Assembly: GCA_025465145.1 (NCBI GenBank)
Contig: JAODNS010000331.1
Span: 1 to 9,011, forward strand
Origin: Frankiales bacterium
Lineage (GTDB): Bacteria; Actinomycetota; Actinomycetes; Mycobacteriales; SCTD01
Length of the DNA stretch: 9,011 nucleotides
Direction of reading: 5' to 3'
Each line of letters starts with the position of its first letter. Within the stretch, counting starts at the first letter, position 1. The position numbers and the translations under genes were made by a program. The notes under the pieces were generated by a model, which did no database searches, was not told where the DNA came from, and worked only from the letters and a program-made list of their open reading frames with translations. Shown here one piece after another: positions 1 to 6,753 of this stretch.

Positions 1-115
1 CGTCGCCGTCCAACCCGTCGGTCACAGTCCAGCCCGCGCGGGCGAGGTAGGCGAGCAGCGGGCCGTCCGGAGCACCGGAGCGGACGACGGAGACGCGGGT
101 CAAGGCGTGGGTCAT
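1..115 (-). CDS. 5' fragment of an unrecognised gene, runs off the left edge
   Basis: Reading leftward from an ATG at 115-113, 38 codons stay open to the window edge. The peptide begins MTHALTRVSVVRSGAP and continues to TDGLDGD. The start lies 36 bases after the stop of the oxidoreductase on the same strand, so the two are probably co-transcribed. I see no strong Shine-Dalgarno before the ATG. The visible part has no signal peptide, membrane segment or cofactor-binding motif that I recognise, and I cannot assign a family from 38 residues. A downstream partner of the oxidoreductase is possible, but that is only an inference from position. Confidence 0.5.
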   Translation of the reverse strand, partial: MTHALTRVSVVRSGAPDGPLLAYLARAGWTVTDGLDGD

Positions 116-151
116 GGCCGGACGATAGGCGCGTACGCCGCGCCGAGCACG

Positions 152-1309
152 TCAGGCGGACTTGACCGGCACCGCGAGGTCGGCCAGCCGCGCCGGGTCC
201 GGCTGCGCGCCCTGGTCGATCCGGCGACGGCCCTGGACGAGGTCGCGCGGCCGGTCGACGGTCAGCATCGCGACCAGCCGCGGCCCGGCGAGCCAGCAGA
301 AGGCCCACCCGTCGGGGCTCCCGGGCTTCCCGCGCCGTATCACGGCGTCGGCCCCCCGGGCGAAGCCGGCCCACTGCAGGGTGTGCCCGAGCTGGTCGGA
401 CCAGAAGTACGGCACCGGGTCGTAGACCGCCTCCTTGCCGAGCAGCGTGGCCGCCGCCACCGCCGGGCCGTGCAGCGCGTCGTCCCAGTGCTCGACCCGC
501 AGCCGGGTGGCGTAGCGGGGCGACCAGCGCGCGACGCAGTCGCCGGCGGCCACGACGCCGGGCAGGTCGGTGGACAGGTGCTCGTCCACGAGGACGCCGT
601 GGTCCAGGGCGATCCCGCTGCCCGCGAGCCAGTCGGTGTCCGGTGCGGCGCCCACCGCGACGAGGACGACGTCCGCCGTCAGCGTCTCGCCGTCCTCGAG
701 CCGCACGCGGTCGTGCTCGACCTCCACCGCCTTCGCCCGCAGCCGCAGGTCGATCCCGGCCTCGGCGTACCAGGGGACGGCGTACCCGCCCACCTCCCGC
801 GGCAGCGCCGCCAGCGGCGCCTCCCCCGCCTCGAGGACCGTCACGTCGCAACCCGCCTGCGCCGCCACCGTGGCCACCTCCGCGCCGACCCAACCGGCGC
901 CGACGACCACGACCCGCGCGCCGTCGACCAGCCGGTGGCCGAGCTCGCGAGCGTCGTCCACCCCCCGGAGCGTGAAGCCGCTGCCGGGCAGCCGGTTCGG
1001 CTGCGCGCCGGTGGCGAGGACGAGGCCGTCGTACGGAACGTCGCCGTCCGAGGTCTCCAGCCGGGTCGCGCGCAGGCGGGTCGCGCGGCAACCGAGCCGG
1101 AGGTCGACGTCGAGGTCGTCCCACGGCACGTCGAGCGCGATCTTCTCCTCGTCGTCCTGCAGCCGGCCCTTGGACAGCGGCGGCCGGTCGTACGGCAGGT
1201 GCGGCTCGGCGGCCAGGAGGGTGAGGCGACCGTCGTACCCCTGGCCGCGCAGCTCCTGGACGGCGCGCGCGCCGGCGAGCCCGCCGCCGACGACCACCAC
1301 GTCCCGCAC
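152..1309 (-). CDS. FAD-dependent NAD(P)H:ferredoxin/rubredoxin reductase family oxidoreductase
   Basis: This is a cytosolic flavoprotein of the pyridine-nucleotide-disulfide fold, closest in motif pattern to ferredoxin reductases that pass electrons from NAD(P)H to a small iron-sulfur protein. From the chosen start it has 385 residues. An FAD dinucleotide-binding motif (VVGGGLAGARA) lies at about residues 7-17, LPYDRPPLSK at 38-47, the FAD-domain ATGAQP motif at 99-104, a second NAD(P)-binding GAGWVG at 137-142, the FAD-closing AAGD at 254-257, and the C-terminal PYFWSDQLG typical of this family at 300-308. I chose the GTG at 1309 because it places the first glycine motif at the very N terminus, as is usual. 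The frame stays open to a GTG at 1360, which would add 17 residues without similarity to the family. No ferredoxin or cytochrome P450 partner is visible in the window. The electron acceptor is therefore unknown. Confidence 0.88.
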   Translation of the reverse strand: MRDVVVVGGGLAGARAVQELRGQGYDGRLTLLAAEPHLPYDRPPLSKGRLQDDEEKIALDVPWDDLDVDLRLGCRATRLRATRLETSDGDVPYDGLVLATGAQPNRLPGSGFTLRGVDDARELGHRLVDGARVVVVGAGWVGAEVATVAAQAGCDVTVLEAGEAPLAALPREVGGYAVPWYAEAGIDLRLRAKAVEVEHDRVRLEDGETLTADVVLVAVGAAPDTDWLAGSGIALDHGVLVDEHLSTDLPGVVAAGDCVARWSPRYATRLRVEHWDDALHGPAVAAATLLGKEAVYDPVPYFWSDQLGHTLQWAGFARGADAVIRRGKPGSPDGWAFCWLAGPRLVAMLTVDRPRDLVQGRRRIDQGAQPDPARLADLAVPVKSA

Positions 1310-1542
1310 GGGGTGCAGCGTGGAGGGTGCGGGGGCGAGTTGCACGCGCGCCACGCACACGGACTGATCATCCGTCCGCCCGCAGGCCGCCGCCCGCGAC
1401 CTCGGCGATCAGTGCGTGTGCGTTCTGATGCAGTGGGGCGGTTGGGACCGGGTGACGGGGGCTGTGCTCGGCCGCCCGGAGGCAGCGCCGCCTCGTGCGG
1501 TCGGCGTGTCGGGACGGTGGAAGCCCGCTCCGCCCGTACCTT

Positions 1543-1574
1543 GTCACATTGGTCACTCTTGTCACAGCAGTCCC
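1543..1574 (+). promoter_or_regulatory. Four 9-bp direct repeats of GTCAC type; candidate MtrA-like operator
   Basis: GTCAC occurs at 1543-1547, 1552-1556 and 1561-1565, exactly 9 bases apart, and a degenerate fourth copy, GTCCC, follows at 1570-1574. The third copy overlaps the -35 element of the promoter below. Direct repeats of GTCACA type have been reported for the mycobacterial response regulator MtrA at promoters including a wall-hydrolase gene. The target here is also a wall hydrolase, so an MtrA-family site is the most natural guess. That is an inference: the spacing differs slightly from a full helical turn and no mtrA gene is in view. Confidence 0.5.
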
Positions 1575-1587
1575 ACTGGCCTACCCT
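1559..1587 (+). promoter_or_regulatory. Housekeeping-type promoter of the LysM transglycosylase gene
   Basis: TTGTCA at 1559-1564 matches TTGACA in five of six positions. It is followed after 17 bases by TACCCT at 1582-1587, which keeps the key T, A and final T of an actinobacterial -10. Transcription would start near 1594 and give a leader of about 45 bases before the ATG at 1639. The repeat array overlaps the -35, which would suit either repression or control by a contacting activator. Confidence 0.55.
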
Positions 1588-1596
1588 CGGCCGTCA

Positions 1597-1610
1597 GGGG
1601 GGTTCCCCCC
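1597..1610 (+). repeat. Perfect G6-TT-C6 palindrome in the 5' leader
   Basis: Six G, two T and six C form a perfect 14-bp palindrome just inside the predicted transcript. As RNA it can fold into a five-pair all-GC stem with a GUUC loop, ending 28 bases before the start codon. It may stabilise the mRNA 5' end, affect initiation, or be a protein-binding site. No U-tract follows, so it does not look like a terminator. Confidence 0.5.
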
Positions 1611-1638
1611 GCTTGCCGACCTGCTTGGGACCCCTGTC

Positions 1639-2541
1639 ATGACGCCCCGCCGCGCGAGCCGCACGCTCGCAGTCCTCGTCACGCTCGCCGCCGTTCTCAC
1701 GGCCGGCGCGCCGTCGATCATCCGGGTCAAGGCCGGTGACTCGCTCTGGGAGCTGGCCCGGCGGCACGGCACCACCGTCGCCGTCCTGCGCCGCCTGAAC
1801 GACCTGCCGGGCAACGGGACCATCTACGCCGGCGAGCTGCTGAAGGTGCCGAGCCGGCCCGCCGCGCGCACCCGCACCGTCGAGCGCAGCTACACGGTCC
1901 GCTCCGGCGACAACCTCAGCGTCATCGCGCAGCGGCTCGGCGTCAGCGTCAGCACGCTGCGCACCCGCAACAAGCTGCCCCGGAACGGGCTGGTCACCGT
2001 CGGCCGCAAGCTGGCGTACCCCGTGAAGGTCGGCGGGTCGAGCCGGACGAGCACCGCCACGCACAACGCCGGCGTCCGGATCCCGACCCGCGTGCAGCAG
2101 TCCACCGCGGCGCACCGGACTTACCTCGCCTCGCACCGCCAGCCCTCCAAGAGCCAGGTCCGCACGATGGTCGCCAAGACGGCGCGCAAGCACGGCGTCG
2201 ACCCGAGCCTCGCGCTCGCCGTGGCGTACCACGAGAGCGGCTTCCAGCAGCGCGTCGTCTCGCCGGTCGACGCCATCGGGGTGATGCAGGTGCTGCCGTC
2301 CACCGGGCGCGTCCTCGGCCAGCAGTACGGCCGCAGGCTCGACCTGCTCAAGGCGCAGGACAACATCACGGCCGGCGTGCTGCTGCTCCAGCAGCTGCTG
2401 CGCAGCACCGGCTCGCCCGCCCGCGCGCTCGCCGGCTACTACCAGGGCCTGGGCTCCGTGGCCGCTCGCGGGCTGCTTCCACAGACGCACGCGTACATCA
2501 AGAACGTGTCCTCGCTGCGGGCGCGCTTCCGGAACGGGTGA
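1639..2541 (+). CDS. Secreted LysM-domain lytic transglycosylase (SLT fold)
   Basis: This is a 300-residue secreted peptidoglycan hydrolase predicted to cleave the MurNAc-GlcNAc bond with formation of 1,6-anhydroMurNAc. Residues 1 to about 24 are a signal peptide (MTPRRASR, then a hydrophobic stretch ending TAGAPS). Two LysM glycan-binding domains follow at about 27-71 (VKAGDSLWELA) and 85-129 (YTVRSGDNLSVIA), then a polar linker. A transglycosylase SLT domain covers about 172-290. Its catalytic Glu is E199 in the ES-GF motif, followed by GVMQVLPSTG at 214-223 and ALAGYYQG at 263-270, the counterpart of the usual AYNAG motif. The ATG at 1639 is chosen because it starts directly at the signal peptide and lies downstream of the promoter. 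An in-frame ATG at 1495 lies upstream of that promoter. The stop overlaps a possible GTG start of the kinase (GTGA), so the two genes are likely linked. Confidence 0.9.
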   Translation: MTPRRASRTLAVLVTLAAVLTAGAPSIIRVKAGDSLWELARRHGTTVAVLRRLNDLPGNGTIYAGELLKVPSRPAARTRTVERSYTVRSGDNLSVIAQRLGVSVSTLRTRNKLPRNGLVTVGRKLAYPVKVGGSSRTSTATHNAGVRIPTRVQQSTAAHRTYLASHRQPSKSQVRTMVAKTARKHGVDPSLALAVAYHESGFQQRVVSPVDAIGVMQVLPSTGRVLGQQYGRRLDLLKAQDNITAGVLLLQQLLRSTGSPARALAGYYQGLGSVAARGLLPQTHAYIKNVSSLRARFRNG

Positions 2542-2553
2542 CGCTGCCCCGCC

Positions 2554-2570
2554 TAGACTCGGCGGCCGTG
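2554..2570 (+). promoter_or_regulatory. TAGACT -10 element for leaderless kinase mRNA
   Basis: TAGACT at 2554-2559 is a good actinobacterial -10, and the GTG at 2568 begins 9 bases after its last base, about where transcription would start. This spacing is typical of leaderless actinobacterial genes. No clear -35 is seen. It suggests that the kinase can be expressed on its own in addition to read-through from the transglycosylase promoter, and it decides the start chosen for the kinase. Confidence 0.45.
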
Positions 2571-4388
2571 GACCGTCCTGTGGAGATCGCGTCCGACCCC
2601 CTGGTCGGACGCCTCCTCGACGGCCGCTACCGGCTCGACCGGCCGCTCGCGAAGGGCGGAATGGCGACCGTCTACGTCGCCACCGACACCCGGCTGGACC
2701 GGCCCGTCGCCGTCAAGGTCATGCGCCCGCACCTCGCCGAGGACGCGTCCTTCGTCGACCGGTTCGCCCGCGAGGCCCGCGCCGCCGCCGGCCTGTCCAG
2801 CCCGGAGGTCGTCGCCGTCCACGACCAGGGCACCGACGCCGCGACCGGCACCGCGTACCTCGTCATGGAGTACGTCGAGGGCCGCACGCTGCGCGACCTC
2901 ATCCGCGACGGCGGCCCCATCCCGCCGGCCCGCGCGCTGGAACTGCTCGAGCCGGTGCTGCGCGCGCTCGCCGCCGCGCACCGCGCCGGCCTCGTGCACC
3001 GCGACGTCAAGCCCGAGAACGTGCTGCTCGGCGACGACGGCCGCATCAAGGTCGCCGACTTCGGGCTCGCCCGCGCCGTCCAGACGTCGAACCTCACGGC
3101 GACGACCGGCCTGCTCATCGGCACGGTCGCCTACCTCGCGCCCGAGCAGGCCCGGGCCGGTGCCGCCGACGAGCGCAGCGACGTCTACGCAGCCGGCATC
3201 GTGCTCTGGGAGATGCTCACCGGCACTCCCCCGCACGGCGGCGACGACCCGCTGGCCGTGCTGTACCAGCACGTCAACGACGACGTCCCGCCGCCGTCGG
3301 CGGTCGTCCACGGCATCCCGCCGGCGCTCGACGCGCTGGTCGTGCGCGCGACCCGCCGCGAGCCGGACGAGCGACCGGCCGACGCGGGCGTGTTCCTCGC
3401 CGAGCTGCAGGCGGTCCGCACGCAGCTGCCGGCCCCGACCTCGCACCCGACGCGGGTCATCCGCCGCCCAGCCGTCCCGGTGCCGCCGCGCGTGGAGACC
3501 ATCGCGCCGCGCAGGCGGCGGCGGACCGGCCTCATCGCCGCGGCCGTGGTCACCGTGCTGGCCCTGGTGGCGCTTACCGGCGGCTGGTACCTCGGCAGCG
3601 GCCGCTACACCGACGCTCCCTCCGTCCTCGGCGTCAGCCGGCAGGTCGCCGTCGCGAAGATCGAGGGCGCCGGCCTCAAGGCAAAGGACGGCGGCACGGT
3701 CTTCAGCGACACCGTCCCCAACGGCATGGTCGCCGACCAGGACCCGGACCCCAACGGCAAGGTCCGCAAGGACGGCACCGTCACGTACGTGCTGTCCAAG
3801 GGACCCGACTTGCGCGCGGTGCCGGACCTCGTCGGCTCGACCGAGCTGGCGGCGAAGCAGCTCCTCGAGAGCGCCGGGCTGCGGCTGGGCGGGACGAGCA
3901 AGGAGTACTCCGGCCGGTCGCGCGGCACCGTCATCCGCACCGACCCCCCAGCCGGCAAGCAGCTGCGGCCGGGCGCCGCCGTCAAGCTGGTCATCAGCGC
4001 GGGCGTCCAGCAGCTGAGGGTGCCGGACGTGCAGGGCAAGCCGCTCGCCGAGGCGGCGGCGACCCTGACGGCAGCCGGCTTCAAGACCAGCGTCGACGAG
4101 GTGTTCAACGACACCGTGCCGAAGGGGATCGTCTTCGACCAGTCCCCCAGCAAGGGCACCGCTGGTCGCGGCAGCACCATCTCGCTGCAGGTCAGCAAGG
4201 GGCCCGAGGTCATCATCGTCCCGAAGGTCACCGGCATGAAGCGCGACGACGCGAAGCGCCTGCTGGAGGGGCTGGGGCTCCAGGTGAACGTCCGGTCGAT
4301 CCCCGGGCCGGGCATCGTCCGGGACCAGGACCCGGGTGAGGGCACCCAGGTCCGCCGAGGCAGCACGGTCACCCTCTACGTCTTCTGA
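2568..4388 (+). CDS. Transmembrane Ser/Thr protein kinase with four PASTA domains (Stk1/PknB/PknL type)
   Basis: This membrane kinase (606 residues from GTG 2568) phosphorylates Ser/Thr on proteins of wall synthesis and division. Residue numbers here count from the alternative GTG at 2538, which overlaps the upstream stop and gives 616 residues. The cytosolic kinase domain spans about 31-290: glycine loop LAKGGMATVY at 37-46, Lys60, helix-C Glu79, catalytic HRDVKPEN at 154-161, DFG at 174-176 and APE at 201-203. All key residues are present, so it should be active. Threonines 187, 189 and 190 in the activation loop are candidate autophosphorylation sites. An arginine-rich stop-transfer segment (325-329) precedes one membrane helix at about 331-350. 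Four PASTA repeats follow outside the cell, at about 357-423, 424-489, 490-555 and 556-616. No pknA, pstP, fha or pbpA gene is nearby, so it is not at the pknB locus. The nearby DAHP synthase suggests a pknL counterpart, which I infer from position only. Confidence 0.93.
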   Translation: MDRPVEIASDPLVGRLLDGRYRLDRPLAKGGMATVYVATDTRLDRPVAVKVMRPHLAEDASFVDRFAREARAAAGLSSPEVVAVHDQGTDAATGTAYLVMEYVEGRTLRDLIRDGGPIPPARALELLEPVLRALAAAHRAGLVHRDVKPENVLLGDDGRIKVADFGLARAVQTSNLTATTGLLIGTVAYLAPEQARAGAADERSDVYAAGIVLWEMLTGTPPHGGDDPLAVLYQHVNDDVPPPSAVVHGIPPALDALVVRATRREPDERPADAGVFLAELQAVRTQLPAPTSHPTRVIRRPAVPVPPRVETIAPRRRRRTGLIAAAVVTVLALVALTGGWYLGSGRYTDAPSVLGVSRQVAVAKIEGAGLKAKDGGTVFSDTVPNGMVADQDPDPNGKVRKDGTVTYVLSKGPDLRAVPDLVGSTELAAKQLLESAGLRLGGTSKEYSGRSRGTVIRTDPPAGKQLRPGAAVKLVISAGVQQLRVPDVQGKPLAEAAATLTAAGFKTSVDEVFNDTVPKGIVFDQSPSKGTAGRGSTISLQVSKGPEVIIVPKVTGMKRDDAKRLLEGLGLQVNVRSIPGPGIVRDQDPGEGTQVRRGSTVTLYVF

Positions 4389-4403
4389 CACCCTGTACGG
4401 GTG
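4389..4403 (+). promoter_or_regulatory. Small inverted repeat covering the endonuclease IV start codon
   Basis: CACCC at 4389-4393 and GGGTG at 4399-4403 form a perfect five-pair stem with a TGTAC loop, exactly filling the gap between the kinase stop and the next gene. The right arm contains the GTG start codon. No Shine-Dalgarno is visible. Translation may depend on ribosomes finishing the kinase and opening the stem. The repeat is short, so chance is possible in GC-rich DNA. Confidence 0.3.
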
Positions 4404-5261
4404 CCGCCCCGCAAGCCCTCCCCCGTGGGCTCCCACATCCCCACCGGGCAGGGGCTGGGGAAGTCGCTGGCGTACGCGCGGGAGATCGGCGCGCGGGCGG
4501 TGCAGGTCTTCGTGTCAAACCCGCGGGGCTGGGCGCCCAGCGCCGGTGACCCGGTGCAGGACGAGCGCTTCGCCGGCCAGTGCGCCGACGAGAGCATCCC
4601 CGTCTACGTGCACGCGCCGTACCTCGTGAACTTCGGCTCGCCCACCGAGGCGACCCTGAAGCGGTCGGTCGAGGCGGTCGAGGACGCGATGCGCCGCGGC
4701 CTGGCGATCGGCGCCCGCGGGGTCGTCGTGCACGCCGGCAGCGCGGTTGCCGGTGCGCACCGGGACGACGCGATGAAGCAGCTGCGCACCCACCTGCTGC
4801 CGCTGCTGGACGCCGCCGAGCCCGACGGCCCGAAGCTGCTCGTCGAGCCGACCGCAGGCGGCGGCCAGGCGCTGTGCGCGACGGTCGACCAGCTCGAGCC
4901 GTGGTTCGCCGAGCTCGACGCGCACGAGATGCTCGGCGTCTGCCTGGACACCTGCCATCTGTTCGCCGCCGGGCACGACTTGGCCGCGCCGGGCGGGGCG
5001 AAGAAGGCGCTCGACCTGCTGGTCAAGACCGTCGGCCGCGGCCGGCTCGGCCTGGTGCACGCCAACGACTCGAAGGACCCGCTGGGGTCGGGCCGCGACC
5101 GGCACGCGCCGATCGGCGAGGGGCAGATCGGCAAGGACATGTTCGCCGAGCTGTTCCGGCACCCGGCCACCCGCGGCGTGCCGGTCGTGGTGGAGACACC
5201 CGGCGACGCGGCCAGCCACAAGCGCGACATCGACGTCCTGACGTCGCTGCGCGACGCGTGA
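4401..5261 (+). CDS. nfo: Deoxyribonuclease IV (endonuclease IV, AP endonuclease family 2)
   Basis: This is a zinc-dependent base-excision-repair enzyme that nicks DNA 5' of abasic sites and trims damaged 3' ends. The 286-residue length is typical. All nine metal ligands of the family can be placed by motif: H71 (YVHAPYLVNF), H111 (VVHAGS), E149 (LLVEPTAGGG), D183 and H186 (CLDTCHLFAAGHDL), H220 (LVHANDSKDPLGSGRDRHAP), D233 and H235 in the same motif, and E265 (VVVETPG). The enzyme should therefore be active. The Glu149 motif reads EPTAG rather than the ENTAG of the E. coli protein. The GTG at 4401 lies 12 bases after the kinase stop and lacks a Shine-Dalgarno. A GTG at 4425, just before GSHIPTG, is a possible shorter start. 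Its stop overlaps the next start by 4 bases. Confidence 0.93.
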   Translation: MPPRKPSPVGSHIPTGQGLGKSLAYAREIGARAVQVFVSNPRGWAPSAGDPVQDERFAGQCADESIPVYVHAPYLVNFGSPTEATLKRSVEAVEDAMRRGLAIGARGVVVHAGSAVAGAHRDDAMKQLRTHLLPLLDAAEPDGPKLLVEPTAGGGQALCATVDQLEPWFAELDAHEMLGVCLDTCHLFAAGHDLAAPGGAKKALDLLVKTVGRGRLGLVHANDSKDPLGSGRDRHAPIGEGQIGKDMFAELFRHPATRGVPVVVETPGDAASHKRDIDVLTSLRDA

Positions 5262-6130
5262 GGGCCCCCACCCTCGCCCTGCTCGCCGTCACGGCCGTCT
5301 GGGGCTCGACCTTCGTCGTGGTGAAGGACGCCGTCGACCGGATGCCGGTCACCGACTTCCTCACCTGGCGGTTCGGCCTGGCCGCGCTGGCGATGCTGCT
5401 GCTCCGACCGCGCACGGTCGTCTCGCTGCCGGGCCGCGGTCGGCGCGCAGGCCTGCTGCTCGGACTCGCGCTCGGCAGCGGCTACCTGCTCCAGACGCTG
5501 GGCCTGCAGACCACGTCCGCCGCCGTCAGCGGCTTCATCACCGGCATGTTCGTCGTGCTCACGCCACTCGGCGCGGCCGTCCTGCTCCGGCAGGCGCCGT
5601 CGCGGCTGGCGTGGGCTGCCGTCGCGCTGGCCACGGTCGGGCTCGGGCTGCTGTCACTGCGCGGCTTCGCGATCGGCGGCGGCGAGCTGCTGACCCTCGG
5701 CTGCGCCGCCGCGTTCGCGCTGCACATCGTCGGTCTCGGCCGCTGGGCCTCCTCGTACGACGCGTACGGCCTGGCCGTCGTCCAGCTGCTCACCGTGGCG
5801 GCGATGTGCGCGCTCGTGGCCATCCCGGGCGGGCTGGCCGCTCCGCCGGACCTCGGCGTCTGGGGCGCGCTGCTGCTGACCGCGCTGGCCGCCACCGCGC
5901 TGGCGTTCGTCGTGCAGACGTGGGCGCAGGCGCACCTGCCGCCGACGCGGGCGGCCGTGGTGATGACGATGGAGCCGGTGTTCGGCGGCCTGTTTGCGGT
6001 CGGCGTGGCCGGCGAGCGGCTCGGGCTGCGGACGCTGCTCGGCGCGCTGCTGGTGCTGGCCGCGATGGTGCTCACGGAGGTCGGGCCGCGGTCCGGCGCG
6101 GAGGGCCAGGTCGAGCGACTGGAGGTCTAG
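5258..6130 (+). CDS. EamA/DMT-superfamily membrane transporter
   Basis: This is a 290-residue integral membrane protein with about ten hydrophobic segments arranged as two tandem EamA domains, at roughly 4-135 and 140-275. Family signatures include AVWGSTFVVVKD near the N terminus and MEPVFGGLFAVG at 238-249 in the second domain. Members export small metabolites such as amino acids, nucleotides or drugs in the drug/metabolite transporter superfamily. The substrate cannot be read from the sequence. The GTG start at 5258 overlaps the endonuclease IV stop as GTGA, implying translational coupling. The short C-terminal tail (PRSGAEGQVERLEV) is polar. The gene ends convergently on the molybdenum enzyme, and the two stop codons share bases. 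Confidence 0.88.
   Translation: MRAPTLALLAVTAVWGSTFVVVKDAVDRMPVTDFLTWRFGLAALAMLLLRPRTVVSLPGRGRRAGLLLGLALGSGYLLQTLGLQTTSAAVSGFITGMFVVLTPLGAAVLLRQAPSRLAWAAVALATVGLGLLSLRGFAIGGGELLTLGCAAAFALHIVGLGRWASSYDAYGLAVVQLLTVAAMCALVAIPGGLAAPPDLGVWGALLLTALAATALAFVVQTWAQAHLPPTRAAVVMTMEPVFGGLFAVGVAGERLGLRTLLGALLVLAAMVLTEVGPRSGAEGQVERLEV
6127..6130. other. CTAG shared by two convergent stop codons
   Basis: The palindrome CTAG gives a TAG stop on the plus strand (6128-6130, transporter) and a TAG stop on the minus strand (6129-6127, sulfite-oxidase-like gene). The two genes thus overlap by 4 bases with no space for a terminator between them. Each transcript must run into the other gene. Confidence 0.9.
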
Positions 6131-6753
6131 TCGCCCTCCTGGTACGAGTACCGCTGCTCGCGCCAGGGGTCGGCCCGGTTGTGGTAGCCGCGGTCCTCCC
6201 AGAAGCCGCGGCGGTCCTCGGGAAGGTACTCGAAGCCGCGGGTCCACTTGGGGCCCTTCCACGCGTACAGGTGCGGCACCACGAGGCGCAGCGGGTAGCC
6301 GTGCTCGCGGGTCAGCTCCTGCCCGTTGCGGTGCGTGACGAACAGCGCCTGCGCGGAGGCGAAGTCCGCGAGGGTCATGTTGGCGCTGTAGCCGTACTCC
6401 GCCCACACCAGCACGTGCGTGACCTCCGGCGCCGGCGGGGCCAGCTCGAGGAAGGTCGCGGTCGCGATCCCCTGCCACGCGTTGTCGAGGACGCTGAACT
6501 TGGTCACGCAGTGGAAGTCCGCGGACACCTCCCTACGCGGCAGCGCCGACACCTGCAGCCAGGTGAGCTGCACGTTCTCGCCGGCGGTCGCGCCGAACAC
6601 GCGGAAGTCCCACCGCTCCGGGGAGAAGCCGGGCACCGGCCCGTAGTGCAGGACCGGCCAGCCGCGCGGGATGTACTGCCCCGGCGGGAGGCGGTCGGCA
6701 GGGACGCCCTCAGCCCGCTTGCGCGCACCGATCCGGCTGAACGGGGACGTCAC
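6127..6753 (-). CDS. Sulfite-oxidase-like molybdopterin-dependent oxidoreductase
   Basis: This is a 208-residue cytosolic protein made of a single oxidoreductase molybdopterin-binding (SUOX-fold) domain. The molybdenum-ligating Cys is C82 in DFHCVTKFSVLDN. Other family blocks are WAEYGYSANMTLAD (118-131), HGYPLRLVVPHLYAWKGPKW (151-170) and the C-terminal RGFWEDRGYHNRADPW (182-197). There is no Tat or Sec signal, no heme b5 domain and no dimerisation domain, unlike true sulfite oxidases. The electron acceptor and substrate are unknown. I chose the GTG at 6753 because AGGA lies 7 bases upstream on the minus strand and the protein then begins at the family's normal N terminus. The frame remains open to 6936, but the extra residues are an Arg-rich artefact overlapping the divergent gene. 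Confidence 0.9.
   Translation of the reverse strand: MTSPFSRIGARKRAEGVPADRLPPGQYIPRGWPVLHYGPVPGFSPERWDFRVFGATAGENVQLTWLQVSALPRREVSADFHCVTKFSVLDNAWQGIATATFLELAPPAPEVTHVLVWAEYGYSANMTLADFASAQALFVTHRNGQELTREHGYPLRLVVPHLYAWKGPKWTRGFEYLPEDRRGFWEDRGYHNRADPWREQRYSYQEGD

Larger units (their letters stand above)
1310..1638. other. Divergent intergenic region between oxidoreductase and LysM transglycosylase
   Basis: About 330 bases separate the two divergent starts. The right half holds the promoter of the transglycosylase, a 9-bp repeat array and a G6/C6 palindrome, each listed separately. The left half, roughly 1361-1540, shows no gene, RNA fold or leftward promoter that I can support. A short open frame on the minus strand (1565-1368) lacks any recognisable protein features and looks like chance in GC-rich DNA. 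Confidence 0.7.

Noticed and set aside
1543..1565. CRP/FNR-type operator from the TGTCAC repeats
   Set aside because: The copies are direct repeats at 9-base spacing rather than the inverted TGTGA-N6-TCACA arrangement.
1495..1638. Upstream in-frame ATG extending the LysM transglycosylase by 48 residues
   Set aside because: It precedes the predicted promoter and would bury the signal peptide inside the protein. The ATG at 1639 places the signal peptide at the N terminus.
1543..1638. Cyclic di-AMP (ydaO-type) riboswitch before the wall hydrolase
   Set aside because: Such riboswitches are common before actinobacterial wall-hydrolase genes, but the predicted leader is only about 45 bases and lacks the conserved core, so it is too short.
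2553..4436. 627-codon open frame on the minus strand opposite the kinase
   Set aside because: It is a GC-rich antisense shadow: its composition is Arg/Gly/Asp/Val-rich without domains, while the plus strand encodes an intact kinase with every catalytic motif.
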